A stretch of 38,421 bases of DNA from Rhizobiales bacterium 65-9 (GCA_001899525.1 MKVY01000035.1:98707-137127); one strand, 5' to 3'; shown: positions 1-9,351, counted from the stretch's first letter. Translations and numbers: made by a program. Notes: generated by a model from the sequence alone, not told the origin.

Positions 1-2
1 GC

Positions 3-161
3 AAACGGGATGGCGAGCTGCGCGCGCCGCTGCTGGATTTGCAAGGTTCTGCGTCGCGCGCAAACGGGGCGATCTCCATCCGAAGCATCTTCCCCACTCG
101 CGGGCGCGGTCTCATCCCCGCCGCCACGCACGCAGAGTTCGCCGCGTCCCGCGGCGCCTGA
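3..161 (+). CDS. Possible 3' end of an upstream gene (partial)
   Basis: From base 3 a reading frame runs without a stop to TGA at 159-161, giving about 52 residues that start KRDGELRAPLLDLQG. It is open at the left edge and lies upstream of the acyltransferase on the same strand, so it could be the C-terminus of a gene beginning outside the window. In DNA this GC-rich, chance open frames of this length are common. I recognise no family, and the rest of the first 259 bases shows nothing else. This is a weak call. Confidence 0.25.
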   Translation, partial: KRDGELRAPLLDLQGSASRANGAISIRSIFPTRGRGLIPAATHAEFAASRGA

Positions 162-259
162 TTTGCGCAGGCCCGCGGGAACGCCGCGGCGTCGTCCGGA
201 AATGATCCCGACGACATCGGGGCCCGCCAGAAAACGTCCCATTTCGGAACACCGCGCTT

Positions 260-1348
260 ATGTTGCAAAGAGGATCAGCGTCCGTTCAGGCCCCGCCCCG
301 CGCCATCAGCCGCGCCAATGGCGAGCGCATGGCCTGGGTCGATGCGGCGAAGGGCCTGTGCATCATCCTCGTCGTCATGATGCACTCCACGCTCGGCCTC
401 GAGGCGGCGCTGGGCCGCGAGGGCTGGCTCCACACGGTGGTGGCGTTCGCACAGCCCTTCCGCATCCCCGCCTTCTTCCTCACCGCCGGGCTGTTCCTGT
501 CGCGCACCATCGACGCCCCCTGGCGGCGCTATCTGGACCGGAAGGTCCTGCACTTCGTCTATTTCTACCTGCTGTGGATGCTGATCCAGAGCGCGGTGAA
601 GAGCCTGCCCGCCGGCGGCCCCGCCGCGATGGCGCATGACGTGGCGCTGGCGCTCGTCGAACCGTTCGGCACGCTCTGGTTCATCTATCTGCTGCCGATC
701 TTTTTCGTCGTCACCAAGCTCGCGCGCCGCGCGCCGGTCTGGATCATCCTCGCCGAGGCGATCGCGCTCAATCTCTGGCCGCACGAGACGGGCTGGACGG
801 CGATCGACGAATTCATGCGCCGCTACGTGTTCTTCTTCGCCGGCTACGCCTTCGCGCCCTGGTTCTTCGCGCTGGCCGAGCGCGGGCTGAAAGCGCCGGA
901 CATCGCCACTGCGATCGCCGGCGCGTGCTTCGCGCTCGTCGCGGCGGCCGTCTTCGGCCTCGGTGGCGACGCCGCGCAGATCCAGACGCTGGCGCTCGGC
1001 CTCGGCGTGGTCGGCGCGGCCGGCCTGCTCAGCGCGGCTGTCGCGGCCGCCCACACCAGGCTCGGCGGCGTCCTCCGATACTGCGGCGAGCGGTCCATCG
1101 TGATCTATCTCGCCTTCTTCCTGCCCATGGCGGCGACACGAATCCTGCTGGTGAAGAGCGGCCTCGCGGGCGGCGCCATCGATGTGGGGACGGCGAGCCT
1201 CATGGTCACCGCCTGCGCGGTCGTCACGCCGCTGATCCTGCGCCAGCTCATCGGCGAGGGGGCGCTGCGCTGGCTGTTCGAGCGGCCGGCCTGGGCCCGG
1301 CTCGCCGACCGTCCCGCCGGCGCGGAGCCCCTGCGCCATCCGGCCTGA
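260..1348 (+). CDS. Membrane acyltransferase, family 3 (OafA/OpgC-like)
   Basis: Integral-membrane acyltransferase of the acyltransferase-3 family, whose members acetylate or succinylate sugars, glucans or lipids. The acceptor cannot be read from sequence. Near the N-terminus RMAWVDAAKGLCIILVVMMH carries the family's opening pattern (Arg and Asp before the first helix, His at the end of it). RIPAFFLTAGLFLS follows, then about ten hydrophobic segments and a short Arg/Ala-rich cytoplasmic tail. The 362-residue length is typical. The ATG at 260 has no clear ribosome site. An in-frame ATG at 329 would begin MAWVDAAKG, closer to family N-termini, so the start is uncertain. polA begins 53 bases downstream on the same strand, and nothing suggests a functional link. 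Confidence 0.85.
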   Translation: MLQRGSASVQAPPRAISRANGERMAWVDAAKGLCIILVVMMHSTLGLEAALGREGWLHTVVAFAQPFRIPAFFLTAGLFLSRTIDAPWRRYLDRKVLHFVYFYLLWMLIQSAVKSLPAGGPAAMAHDVALALVEPFGTLWFIYLLPIFFVVTKLARRAPVWIILAEAIALNLWPHETGWTAIDEFMRRYVFFFAGYAFAPWFFALAERGLKAPDIATAIAGACFALVAAAVFGLGGDAAQIQTLALGLGVVGAAGLLSAAVAAAHTRLGGVLRYCGERSIVIYLAFFLPMAATRILLVKSGLAGGAIDVGTASLMVTACAVVTPLILRQLIGEGALRWLFERPAWARLADRPAGAEPLRHPA

Positions 1349-1401
1349 CGAGCGTCCGCGCCGCATTTGGCGTCGACCCGCCGGCGGCCTAATATCGGGG
1401 G

Positions 1402-4400
1402 ATGGATTCCCACTCCCGACCCGTCAAAGCCGGCGACCATGTTTTTCTCGTCGACGGCTCCTCCTTCGTCTTCCGCGCCTATTTCCAGTCCATCAACCAG
1501 GACCGGAAATACAACACGCGCGGGGATGGCCTGCCCACCGGCGCCGTGCGCCTGTTCTCCACCAAGCTCCTGCAGTTCATTCGCGAGGGCGTGCTCGGCA
1601 TCAAGCCGACCCATCTCGCGATCATCTTCGACAAGTCGGAGGATTCGTTCCGCAAGGCGCTTTACCCCGACTACAAGGCGAACCGGAACGATCCGCCGGA
1701 AGAGCTCATTCCGCAGTTCCCGCTCATGCGCGAAGCGGTGCGCGCCTTCGGGCTGATCCCGATCGAGCAGGACCGCTACGAAGCGGACGACCTGATCGCG
1801 ACCTACGCCAAGCAGGCGCGCGAACGCGGCGCCGACGCGCTCATCGTCTCGGCCGACAAGGACCTGATGCAGCTCGTCAACGACTGCGTCGCCTTCTACG
1901 ATTTCGAATCCGGCGTTAGGGGCAAACCGGGCTACCGACCGGAGCGCATTCTCGCCCATGGCCGCAATCTCGCGCGCTGGGGCGTTCCGGAAGACCGCAT
2001 CGGCGACGTGTCGGAGAAATGGGAGGGCATGCCGCCTTCCAAGCTCGTCGATATCCAGGCGCTCACCGGCGATGCGACCGACAACGTGCCCGGCGCGCCC
2101 GGCATCGGGCTGAAAACGGCGGCGCAGCTCATATCGGAATATGGCGACCTCGATTCGCTTCTGGCGCGCGCCGGCGACATCAAGCAGCCGAAGCGCCGAG
2201 AAACCTTGACCAATCCCGAGATCGTGCAGCGCATTCTCATCTCGCGCCAGCTCGTGAAACTGGTCGACGACGTGGCGCTCGACACGCCGCTCGACGCGCT
2301 CGATCTGCGCGAGCCCGAGCCGCGCCGCCTGATCGGCTTCCTGAAGGCGATGGATTTCACGACCATCACCCGGCGCGTCGCCGAACTTTACGCCATCGAC
2401 ACAGCCGCAATCGAGCCCGACGCGCGTCTCACCGGGCCGGGAGGCTGGCTCGGACGAGATGGCGCGCCGCTCGCGCCCCCTGCCGGAGCGGCCGCCTCAG
2501 GCGACCCGGCGCTGGCGGCGCTGACCGCCGAGGATCAGGGCGCGCATCCGGCGCCGCCCGCCGCGCAGGCTTCCCTTGCTTCCATCATCGCGCCAACGCC
2601 GGCGCCGCCAAAGCCTGCGAACGGCGCGTTCGCGCCGCAAGACCTCGTGGCCTCGCGCAAGAGCGAGAACAGCGGCGCGATCGACACGTCGATCTATGAA
2701 TGCGTGATGTCGCTCGACAGGCTCGACGCCTGGATCGCCGAAGCGCGGGAGCAGGGCGTGGTCGCCTTCGACACCGAATGCACCTCGCTCGATCCGATGC
2801 AGGCGGAGCTGTGCGGCTTCTCGCTGGCGACGGCGCCGGGCAAGGCGTGTTACGTTCCGCTGACGCACAAGGATGCGACCGCGAGCGACCTGTTCGGCGG
2901 CGGCCTCGTAGCGGGACAGATCGATACTGCTGCGGCGCTGGCGCGCCTGAAGCTCATCCTCGAAGATCCGAACGTGCTGAAGATCGCGCACAATGCGAAG
3001 TTCGACATGCTGCTGCTGCGCCAGCATGGCGTGGACGCCGCGCCGATCGACGACACGATGCTGATCTCCTACGCGCTCGATTCCGGGCTGAGCGGACGCG
3101 GCATGGACGAGCTGTCGGAAAAACATCTCGGCCACAAGCCGATCTCGTTCAAGGAGGTCGCCGGCTCCGGCCGCAACGCGGTCACCTTCGACCGCGTGCC
3201 GCTCGACCGCGCCACCGCCTACGCCGCGGAGGACGCCGACGTGACGCTGCGGCTGTGGCGCGCGCTGAAGCCGCGCCTACCGAGCGAAAGCATGACGACG
3301 GTCTATGAAACGCTGGAGCGCAACATGCCGGCGACGCTGATGCGCATGGAGGAGCGCGGCGTCGCGATAGACAAGCAGATGCTGTCGCGCCTGTCCGGCG
3401 ATTTCGCGCAGACGATGGCCCGCCTCGAAGCGGAGATCGACGCGCTTGCAGGCGAAAAGATCAATCCCGGTTCGCCGAAGCAGATCGGCGACATCCTGTT
3501 CGGCAAGATGGGCCTGCCCGGCGCGAAGAAAACCGCGACGGGACAATGGTCGACGGGCGCCGGCGTGCTCGAAGACCTCGCCGGGGAAGGCCACGCCCTG
3601 CCGGCGAAGCTGCTGGAATGGCGGCAGGTCGCGAAGCTCAAATCGACCTACACGGACCTTCTGCCGAGCTATGTGAATCCGCGCACCAACCGCGTGCATA
3701 CGAGCTTCGCGCTCGCCGCGACGACGACGGGGCGCCTCTCCTCGTCGGAGCCGAATATCCAGAATATTCCCATCCGCACCGAGGAAGGCCGCAAGATCAG
3801 GCGCGCTTTCATCGCAAGACCGGGCGCCAAGCTCGTTTCCGCCGACTATTCCCAGATCGAGCTGCGGGTGCTGGCGCATATGGCCGACATTCCGCAACTC
3901 AAGCAGGCTTTCGCCGACGGAATCGACATCCATGCGATGACGGCGTCGGAAATGTTCGGCGTTCCGGTGAAAGGCATGGACCCGATGGTGCGGCGGCGCG
4001 CGAAAGCGATCAATTTCGGCATCATCTACGGCATCTCCGCGTTCGGACTCGCCAATCAACTCGGCATTCCGCGCGAGGAGGCCGCCGCCTACATCAAGAA
4101 GTATTTCGAGCGCTTTCCCGGCATCCGCGACTATATGGACCGGACGAAACGGCTGGCGCGCGATCAGGGCTATGTGACGACGATCTTCGGCCGCAAGTGC
4201 CACTATCCGCAGATCAAGTCGTCCAATCCCTCGGAGCGCGCCTTCATGGAGCGCGCCGCCATCAACGCGCCGATACAAGGATCGGCGGCCGACATCATAA
4301 GGCGCGCGATGATGCGCATGGAGCAGGCGCTCGCGGAGCATCGCCTGTCCGCGCGCATGCTGCTGCAGGTGCATGACGAACTCGTCTTCGAGGTGGAAGA

Positions 4401-4530
4401 CGGCGAGGTCGAACGCGCATTGCCGGCGATCCGCGAGGTGATGGAGAAAGCGCCTCTGCCGTCGGTGCAACTCGCGGTTCCGCTGCAGGTCGACGCGCGC
4501 GCGGCGCCGAACTGGGAGGAAGCGCATTGA
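1402..4530 (+). CDS. polA: DNA polymerase I
   Basis: Replicative gap-filling and repair polymerase, 1042 residues, with all three classical domains. The N-terminal 5' nuclease (about residues 10-320) has SADKDLMQLV and the helix-3-turn-helix GDATDNVPGAPGIGLKTA. An Ala/Pro-rich linker of about 100 residues follows (335-430), common in alphaproteobacteria. The 3'-5' proofreading exonuclease starts near 453 with VVAFDTECTSL, keeping the Asp and Glu of Exo I. The polymerase domain carries motif A (SADYSQIELRVL, near 813), motif B (RRRAKAINFGIIYG, near 865) and motif C (QVHDELVFE, near 988). It is therefore an intact, proofreading-competent Pol I. The purine run immediately before ATG 1402 is closer than ideal for a ribosome site. 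The stop overlaps the TTG start of the next gene. Confidence 0.98.
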   Translation: MDSHSRPVKAGDHVFLVDGSSFVFRAYFQSINQDRKYNTRGDGLPTGAVRLFSTKLLQFIREGVLGIKPTHLAIIFDKSEDSFRKALYPDYKANRNDPPEELIPQFPLMREAVRAFGLIPIEQDRYEADDLIATYAKQARERGADALIVSADKDLMQLVNDCVAFYDFESGVRGKPGYRPERILAHGRNLARWGVPEDRIGDVSEKWEGMPPSKLVDIQALTGDATDNVPGAPGIGLKTAAQLISEYGDLDSLLARAGDIKQPKRRETLTNPEIVQRILISRQLVKLVDDVALDTPLDALDLREPEPRRLIGFLKAMDFTTITRRVAELYAIDTAAIEPDARLTGPGGWLGRDGAPLAPPAGAAASGDPALAALTAEDQGAHPAPPAAQASLASIIAPTPAPPKPANGAFAPQDLVASRKSENSGAIDTSIYECVMSLDRLDAWIAEAREQGVVAFDTECTSLDPMQAELCGFSLATAPGKACYVPLTHKDATASDLFGGGLVAGQIDTAAALARLKLILEDPNVLKIAHNAKFDMLLLRQHGVDAAPIDDTMLISYALDSGLSGRGMDELSEKHLGHKPISFKEVAGSGRNAVTFDRVPLDRATAYAAEDADVTLRLWRALKPRLPSESMTTVYETLERNMPATLMRMEERGVAIDKQMLSRLSGDFAQTMARLEAEIDALAGEKINPGSPKQIGDILFGKMGLPGAKKTATGQWSTGAGVLEDLAGEGHALPAKLLEWRQVAKLKSTYTDLLPSYVNPRTNRVHTSFALAATTTGRLSSSEPNIQNIPIRTEEGRKIRRAFIARPGAKLVSADYSQIELRVLAHMADIPQLKQAFADGIDIHAMTASEMFGVPVKGMDPMVRRRAKAINFGIIYGISAFGLANQLGIPREEAAAYIKKYFERFPGIRDYMDRTKRLARDQGYVTTIFGRKCHYPQIKSSNPSERAFMERAAINAPIQGSAADIIRRAMMRMEQALAEHRLSARMLLQVHDELVFEVEDGEVERALPAIREVMEKAPLPSVQLAVPLQVDARAAPNWEEAH
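4514..4519 (+). promoter_or_regulatory. Ribosome binding site deciding a TTG start
   Basis: GGGAGG lies 7 bases before TTG 4527, inside the last codons of polA. The TTG overlaps the polA stop (TTGA). This supports the upstream TTG over the ATG at 4569, which would remove conserved N-terminal residues of the racemase-fold enzyme. It also suggests translational coupling to polA. Confidence 0.6.
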
Positions 4531-5564
4531 CCTTCCCTCCGCGTGCGGCGCGCCTCTCCTTCACCGATATGCATATGGGCGGCGAGCCCGTGCGCATCGT
4601 CACGGGCGGCTATCCCACGCTGGCGGGCGCGACGATTCTCGACAAGCGACGCGAGGCGCGCGAAACGCACGACCATCTGCGCCGCGCCATGATGCATGAG
4701 CCGCGCGGGCACGCCGGCATGTATGGCGCAATTCCCGTGACGCCCTCGCATCCCGAGGCGGCTCTCGGCGTCCTGTTCACGCATCATGAGGGCTATTCGA
4801 CGATGTGCGGCCACGCGACCATCGCGCTCGGCCGCTGGATCGTCGATCAGGGGCTGGTCGAGAAGTCCTCTCCGGTGACGCGCTTCGCGATCGAGGCGCC
4901 CTGCGGGCTGCTGCGCATCGCCTGCGCGATCGAGAATGGCGAGGCTTCGCATGTGTCGTTCGAAAGCGTTCCGGCTTTCGCGGAAGCGATCGACGTTGAA
5001 GTGGACATACCGGGTTACGGCCGCGTCGTCACCGACATCGCCTATGGCGGCGCGTATTACGCCATCCTCCCCGCCTCGCGTTTCGGCCTCGATTTCTTCG
5101 AGACGCCGATCGAGACGCTGACCGCCGCCGCCGCGGCGCTGACCGAGGCGCTGCGCCGCTCCTATCCGCTCTCTCATCCGGAAGAACCCGATCTCGGATT
5201 TTTCTACGGAACGATTCTCACCGACGACGCGCCGGCCGACGCCGAGAGCTTCAATCTCTGCATCTTCGCGGAGCGGCAGATCGACCGGTCGCCGACGGGC
5301 TCGGGCGTCACCGCGCGGATGGCGCTCGATCATGCGAAGGGACGCATCGGCCTCGATCGGCCGCGCATCTTCCGCGGGATCAGCGGCGAGCCGATGACGG
5401 GCCGCGTGTTGCGGCGCGCGGATTATGCGAAGCCCGCCTGCGTGATCGAGGTCGGCGGACGCGGCTACTATTCAGGCGCCGGCGAATTCCTGTTCGAGGA
5501 CGGCGATCGCCTGCGCTGCGGCTTCACGCTTCCGGATCGATTCGGCGACCTCGCCCGCGGGTGA
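4527..5564 (+). CDS. Trans-3-hydroxy-L-proline dehydratase (proline racemase superfamily)
   Basis: Proline-racemase-fold protein of 345 residues. In racemases and 4-hydroxyproline epimerases two Cys residues act as the acid-base pair. Here the first is kept (MCGHATIAL, Cys94), but the second motif reads DRSPTGSGVTARM with Thr257 where racemases have Cys. The Cys/Thr pair is the known hallmark of trans-3-hydroxy-L-proline dehydratases, which remove water to give delta1-pyrroline-2-carboxylate. Dehydratase is therefore the preferred call over proline racemase. The start is TTG, overlapping the polA stop by four bases and preceded by a good ribosome site. No reductase or deaminase of the hydroxyproline pathway is adjacent, but peptide and amide scavenging genes begin about 4 kb away. 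Confidence 0.85.
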   Translation: MTFPPRAARLSFTDMHMGGEPVRIVTGGYPTLAGATILDKRREARETHDHLRRAMMHEPRGHAGMYGAIPVTPSHPEAALGVLFTHHEGYSTMCGHATIALGRWIVDQGLVEKSSPVTRFAIEAPCGLLRIACAIENGEASHVSFESVPAFAEAIDVEVDIPGYGRVVTDIAYGGAYYAILPASRFGLDFFETPIETLTAAAAALTEALRRSYPLSHPEEPDLGFFYGTILTDDAPADAESFNLCIFAERQIDRSPTGSGVTARMALDHAKGRIGLDRPRIFRGISGEPMTGRVLRRADYAKPACVIEVGGRGYYSGAGEFLFEDGDRLRCGFTLPDRFGDLARG

Positions 5565-5622
5565 AGATGGAAGCGGCGATTCCGGGACCCTCGTCACGCG
5601 CCTCTTCGTTCGCGCGACAGGC

Positions 5623-6411
5623 TCAATGCCGCGCGACGCGGCTCCAGAAATCCGGCTCGATCCGCATTCCGCCGCGCCCCATGACGACGGCGACGCCCTT
5701 CGGAATCTCGCGCCAGCAGGAGCGATCCTGATCCAGAGGCTCCGACGCGATGATCGCCGCTTCCGGCCGCTCGCAGACATACAGCGAGGGCGGGCGATCG
5801 TCGCACGCGGCGCGAAACGCGAAGACCGTCTCTCCGTCCGTGATCGCTGCGTTGAAGCGGAGAGGTTCAGAGACGTTCGCCTCGCTCATCAACTCCTTCA
5901 CCGTCCGCAAAACCCCGGCCGTCGCCTCGACGGGCGACTCTCCCGCCTCGATGCGGCCGACGATGAGCAGAAACACGAGTTCTGAATCGGTGGTGCCGGC
6001 GCGGGAGGCGTAAAGCGCGTCCGGCAGAAGCGCTTCGAGCCGACGCCGGATCAGCCCATAGCCGCCGATCTGGCCGTTGTGCATGAACATCCAGCGTTCG
6101 AACGTGAAGGGGTGGCAGTTCGCCCGCATGGTCGCGGTGCCGGTGGCCGCCCGGACATGGGCGAAAAAGACATGCGCCCGCACCAGCCGGCAGAGGGACA
6201 GAAGGTTTTCGTCAGACCAGGCCGGACGCAATTCGCGATAGACGCCCGGCTCGCGCCGCTCGCCATACCAGCCAAGGCCGAAGCCGTCGCCATTCGTCGC
6301 GACCTTCGCCTCCTCGGCGTGAAGGGACTGGTGAATCAGAGAATGACGCGGCGAACAGACGAGGTCTTCCATGAAGACGGGATCGCCGCGATAGGCCAGA
6401 AACCGGCACAT
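5623..6411 (-). CDS. Class II glutamine amidotransferase (YafJ/EgtC-like)
   Basis: Stand-alone glutaminase-type amidotransferase of 262 residues. The start is MCRFLAYRGDP, so Cys2 becomes the N-terminal nucleophile after Met removal. Other Ntn glutamine amidotransferase motifs are present: NGDGFGLGWYG, FFAHVRAAT, NCHPFTFERWMFMHNGQIGG and SRAGTTDSELVFLL. No synthetase domain is fused. The family hydrolyses amide bonds of glutamine or gamma-glutamyl compounds (YafJ type; EgtC in ergothioneine synthesis). No ergothioneine genes are adjacent, so a specific EgtC role is not supported. It converges on the dehydratase gene with 58 bases between stops. Confidence 0.88.
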   Translation of the reverse strand: MCRFLAYRGDPVFMEDLVCSPRHSLIHQSLHAEEAKVATNGDGFGLGWYGERREPGVYRELRPAWSDENLLSLCRLVRAHVFFAHVRAATGTATMRANCHPFTFERWMFMHNGQIGGYGLIRRRLEALLPDALYASRAGTTDSELVFLLIVGRIEAGESPVEATAGVLRTVKELMSEANVSEPLRFNAAITDGETVFAFRAACDDRPPSLYVCERPEAAIIASEPLDQDRSCWREIPKGVAVVMGRGGMRIEPDFWSRVARH

Positions 6412-6479
6412 TCTTCAGCCTCAAGAACCAGGCCCGACCCGCCTTCTATAACGCCGCGCGATGAACGGAGGATTGACGC

Positions 6480-7013
6480 TCAGGCCCCCTCGGGCGTGCA
6501 GTCGAAATTGATCGTCACGGTCTTGCGGCTCGCGCCAATCCGCGCGTCGATCTCCACCGGCGCGCAGGTCGCGGCGTCGATCATGAAGGCCTTGTAGGCG
6601 ATCCCCTGGTCGTTGAAGCGGAAGCCGCCGAACACCCGCTGCTCGACCTGCGGGCCGGCCTTGTAGCGGCGCGTTACGATCACCTGCGCCATATGGCGGG
6701 CGATCTTGTCGTTGGACTGGCCGCCCTTGGGGCTCGTCAGTTCGAGCGTCACGAACAGGCCGCTGGCCGGCTCATCCACGCCCTCGCCGCGAGGCACATT
6801 CATGAAGGAGCGCGCGCCGTCGGCGATGTTTTCAGACAGGCGGGCGCTCTTCTCGAAGAAGAACTGGACCTTCACGTCCTTGATCGCGATCGGCCCGGTG
6901 TAGGCCGGCTTCGCCGCCTGAGCCGGCTGCTGCTGCTGCGCGAGGGCCGGACAGGCCGCGACGAGCGCGCCGGCCAGCCAGAAGGCGACCGCGCGCCATT
7001 CATGGATCATCAT
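6480..7013 (-). CDS. Small exported protein of unknown function
   Basis: I do not recognise a named family. From ATG 7013 the product has 177 residues and begins MMIHEWRAVAFWLAGALVAA followed by CPALAQ. This is a Sec signal peptide with a probable cleavage after ALAQ. A short Gln/Ala/Pro-rich linker follows, then a mature domain of about 140 residues rich in beta-type sequence (PIAIKDVKVQFFFEKSARLS, VDEPASGLFVTLELTSPKGG, KTVTINFDCTPEGA), with two Cys that could pair in the periplasm. The open frame extends upstream to 7112, but the signal peptide and a GGGGGCGGG purine run before 7013 favour the internal start. It is transcribed towards the amidotransferase, 68 bases away. Confidence 0.7.
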   Translation of the reverse strand: MMIHEWRAVAFWLAGALVAACPALAQQQQPAQAAKPAYTGPIAIKDVKVQFFFEKSARLSENIADGARSFMNVPRGEGVDEPASGLFVTLELTSPKGGQSNDKIARHMAQVIVTRRYKAGPQVEQRVFGGFRFNDQGIAYKAFMIDAATCAPVEIDARIGASRKTVTINFDCTPEGA

Positions 7014-7108
7014 CGGCAGCCCGCCCCCATCGTCCCGTCGTTCCGGTCGGCCCCCGCGGCTGTGACGCAGGCCGCGACGCCATTCTGTGCGCCGCCGCAC
7101 AGCGCCCG

Positions 7109-7849
7109 TCACCGCGCGCTCAGGCCGCCGTCAATGACGAACTCCGCGCCCGTGACGAACGACGACTCGTCGCTCAGAAGATAGACGCACATGCCTGCAA
7201 CCTCCTTCGTCTCGCCGAAACGGCCGAGCGGAATGTCGGAGATCATTTTCGAGCGCGCGCGCTCGGGATTGTCCGTGCTTGCGATCATGCCGTCGACCAT
7301 CGCGCTCTCGATGAAAGCGGGATGCACCGAATTGCAGCGCACCGGCGGCTTGAACTTCGCGCCATAGAGCGCGATCGATTTGGAGAGATGGCGAACGCCG
7401 GCCTTGGAGGAGTTATACGCCGCGAAGTTGGCGGCGGCGACGATGCCGGCGATGGACGAGAGATTGACGATCGATCCGCCGCGCTTCCGAAGCAGCGGCA
7501 TCATGTATTTGCAGCCGAGAAACACGCCGTCGAGATTGACGGCGTGGGTCGAGCGCCAGTCCTCGAACGACAGATCCTCGATCGATCCGAGCCGGCCGAT
7601 GCCGGCGCCGTTCACGAGGCCGTCGATCGCGCCGTGCTGCTGCTCGATCCACTGCGCCGTCGCCTGCCATTCCGCCTCCACAGTCACGTCGAGCGCGAGA
7701 TCGACGCCATGGTGGAGATGATCGCTGGACAGAACCTCGGCGCCCTCGCGGCGGATCGCCTCCACAAGCGCCTGACCGATGCGGCCGCCAGCCCCCGTCA
7801 CATGGATGATCTTGCCCGCGAGCCGGCCCTGCTGTGTCGTCATCTGCAT
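7109..7849 (-). CDS. Short-chain dehydrogenase/reductase (SDR)
   Basis: Classical NAD(P)-dependent SDR of 246 residues, Rossmann fold. Visible motifs are the nucleotide-binding HVTGAGGRIG (glycine-rich loop slightly altered from TGxxxGIG), LVNGAGIGRLG (NNAG-like), the catalytic Ser in IVNLSSIAG and the Tyr-Lys pair in YNSSKAGVR. The C-terminal GAEFVIDGGLSAR is typical. Substrate cannot be assigned. Two starts are possible, ATG 7849 and ATG 7843 (MTTQQGRLAG). The GGGAT before them spaces better with 7843. It diverges from the antiporter gene, the 72-base gap probably holding both promoters. Confidence 0.88.
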   Translation of the reverse strand: MQMTTQQGRLAGKIIHVTGAGGRIGQALVEAIRREGAEVLSSDHLHHGVDLALDVTVEAEWQATAQWIEQQHGAIDGLVNGAGIGRLGSIEDLSFEDWRSTHAVNLDGVFLGCKYMMPLLRKRGGSIVNLSSIAGIVAAANFAAYNSSKAGVRHLSKSIALYGAKFKPPVRCNSVHPAFIESAMVDGMIASTDNPERARSKMISDIPLGRFGETKEVAGMCVYLLSDESSFVTGAEFVIDGGLSAR

Positions 7850-7921
7850 ATCCCGTTGGTCATCGGGCCACCGTCATGGCACAAGCCGGATGGCGAATAA
7901 TCCATTCATTCCTACCACTCC

Positions 7922-9337
7922 ATGAAGATTGTCCGATCCGCCCTTTTTATGGCCATGATCGCCGCGCGAACCTTGGACGCCGGCCCGGCCGCCGCGGCGG
8001 AGATCGACGGCGCAGCGCTCGGCCTCGTCTGGGCGGCTCCCTTCGCCGGAATTCTTCTGTCGATTTCGCTGCTTCCGCTGCTCGCGCCGCATGTGTGGGA
8101 GCGTCATCAAGGCAAGATCGCCGGCGCATGGGCCGCGCTCGCGATTCTGCCGATGCTGCTCGGCAAGGGGTGGGAGCCGGCGCTCGGAGCGCTCGCCCAT
8201 ACGGCGATGCTCGACTATATCCCCTTCATCCTCCTGCTGCTCGCGCTCTTCACCACCGCCGGCGGCATCGTGATCGCCGGGAATATCCACGGATCGCCGG
8301 CGGCCAACAGCCTGCTTCTGCTCGTCGGCGCCGGGCTGGCGTCCGTCATCGGCACGACCGGCGCCTCGATGGTGATGATCAGGCCGGTGATGCGCGCCAA
8401 CGACAACCGCAAGCACAATGCGCATGTGATCGTGTTCTTCATTTTCCTCGTGTCGAACATCGGCGGGGCGCTGACGCCGCTCGGCGACCCGCCGCTGTTC
8501 CTCGGCTTCCTGCGCGGCGTGGACTTCTTCTGGACGACGACCCACCTCCTCGGCGAGACCCTGCTCATCGGCGGACTTGCGCTCGCCGCCTTCTATCTCA
8601 TCGACCGATATTTTTACCGGAAAGAGGATGAACTGCTGGCGCGCGATCCGACGCCGGACAAAAAGATTCGCGTTCGCGGGCTGTTCAACATCCTGCTCAT
8701 CGCCGTCATCATCGCGGCTATCCTGTTCAGCGCCTCCGTCGATCTCGGCTCCGCGCAGGCGTTCGGGCAGACCCTGCCGATCGCGGGGCTCGTTCGCGAC
8801 CTCATCCTCATCCTCGTCACGATCGTTTCGCTGAAAGCGACGCACAAGCGCGACCGCGAGGCCAACGGATTCTCATGGGCGCCGTTGATAGAAGTCGCCA
8901 AGCTGTTCGCCGGCATTTTCGTCGCCATCATCCCGGTGATCGCGATGCTCAAGGCCGGACGCAACGGCGCGTTCGCGCCTCTCGTCGCGCTGGTCAGCAA
9001 CGCCGACGGAAGCGCCAACAACGCCGCCTATTTCTGGATGACCGGCGTGCTTTCATCATTCCTGGACAATGCGCCGACCTACATCGTGTTTTTCGAACTC
9101 GCGGGCGGCGATCCTGGTCAGCTCATGACGGGCGGCGCGGCGACTCTGGCGGCGATCTCGGCCGGCGCCGTGTTCATGGGCGCCAACACCTATATCGGCA
9201 ATGCGCCGAACTTCATGGTCTATGCGATCGCGAGACAGGGCGGGGTGAGCATGCCAGGCTTCTTCGGCTACATGCTTTGGTCCGGAGCGATCCTTCTTCC
9301 CTGCTTCGCGCTGGCGACGCTGATTTTCTTCCGCTGA
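7922..9337 (+). CDS. Ion transporter, probable NhaD-type Na+/H+ antiporter
   Basis: Polytopic inner-membrane protein of 471 residues with about twelve hydrophobic segments. It belongs to the ion transporter superfamily that includes NhaD and CitMHS. Supporting motifs are VSNIGGALTPLGDPPLFLGF, a conserved polar loop in NhaD-like antiporters, and the pseudo-repeated SSFLDNAPTYIVFF plus MGANTYIGNAPNFMVYAIA in the second half. The extreme N-terminus looks like a cleavable or first membrane segment (FMAMIAARTLDAGPAAAA). An Na+/H+ exchange role is inferred from family. A dicarboxylate or citrate carrier in the same superfamily cannot be excluded. No clear ribosome site precedes ATG 7922. Confidence 0.82.
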   Translation: MKIVRSALFMAMIAARTLDAGPAAAAEIDGAALGLVWAAPFAGILLSISLLPLLAPHVWERHQGKIAGAWAALAILPMLLGKGWEPALGALAHTAMLDYIPFILLLLALFTTAGGIVIAGNIHGSPAANSLLLLVGAGLASVIGTTGASMVMIRPVMRANDNRKHNAHVIVFFIFLVSNIGGALTPLGDPPLFLGFLRGVDFFWTTTHLLGETLLIGGLALAAFYLIDRYFYRKEDELLARDPTPDKKIRVRGLFNILLIAVIIAAILFSASVDLGSAQAFGQTLPIAGLVRDLILILVTIVSLKATHKRDREANGFSWAPLIEVAKLFAGIFVAIIPVIAMLKAGRNGAFAPLVALVSNADGSANNAAYFWMTGVLSSFLDNAPTYIVFFELAGGDPGQLMTGGAATLAAISAGAVFMGANTYIGNAPNFMVYAIARQGGVSMPGFFGYMLWSGAILLPCFALATLIFFR

Positions 9338-9351
9338 CGCCGACGCTGCGC

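Noticed and set aside
1-69. Direct repeat GCAAACGGG at 1-9 and 60-68
   Set aside because: Only nine bases, with no further copies or feature; expected by chance.
10-639. 209-codon frame at the left edge
   Set aside because: Very Pro/Arg/Ser-rich and overlapping the acyltransferase gene in another frame.
3277-4527. 416-codon open frame on the minus strand
   Set aside because: Antisense to the polymerase domain of polA, with no recognisable protein features.
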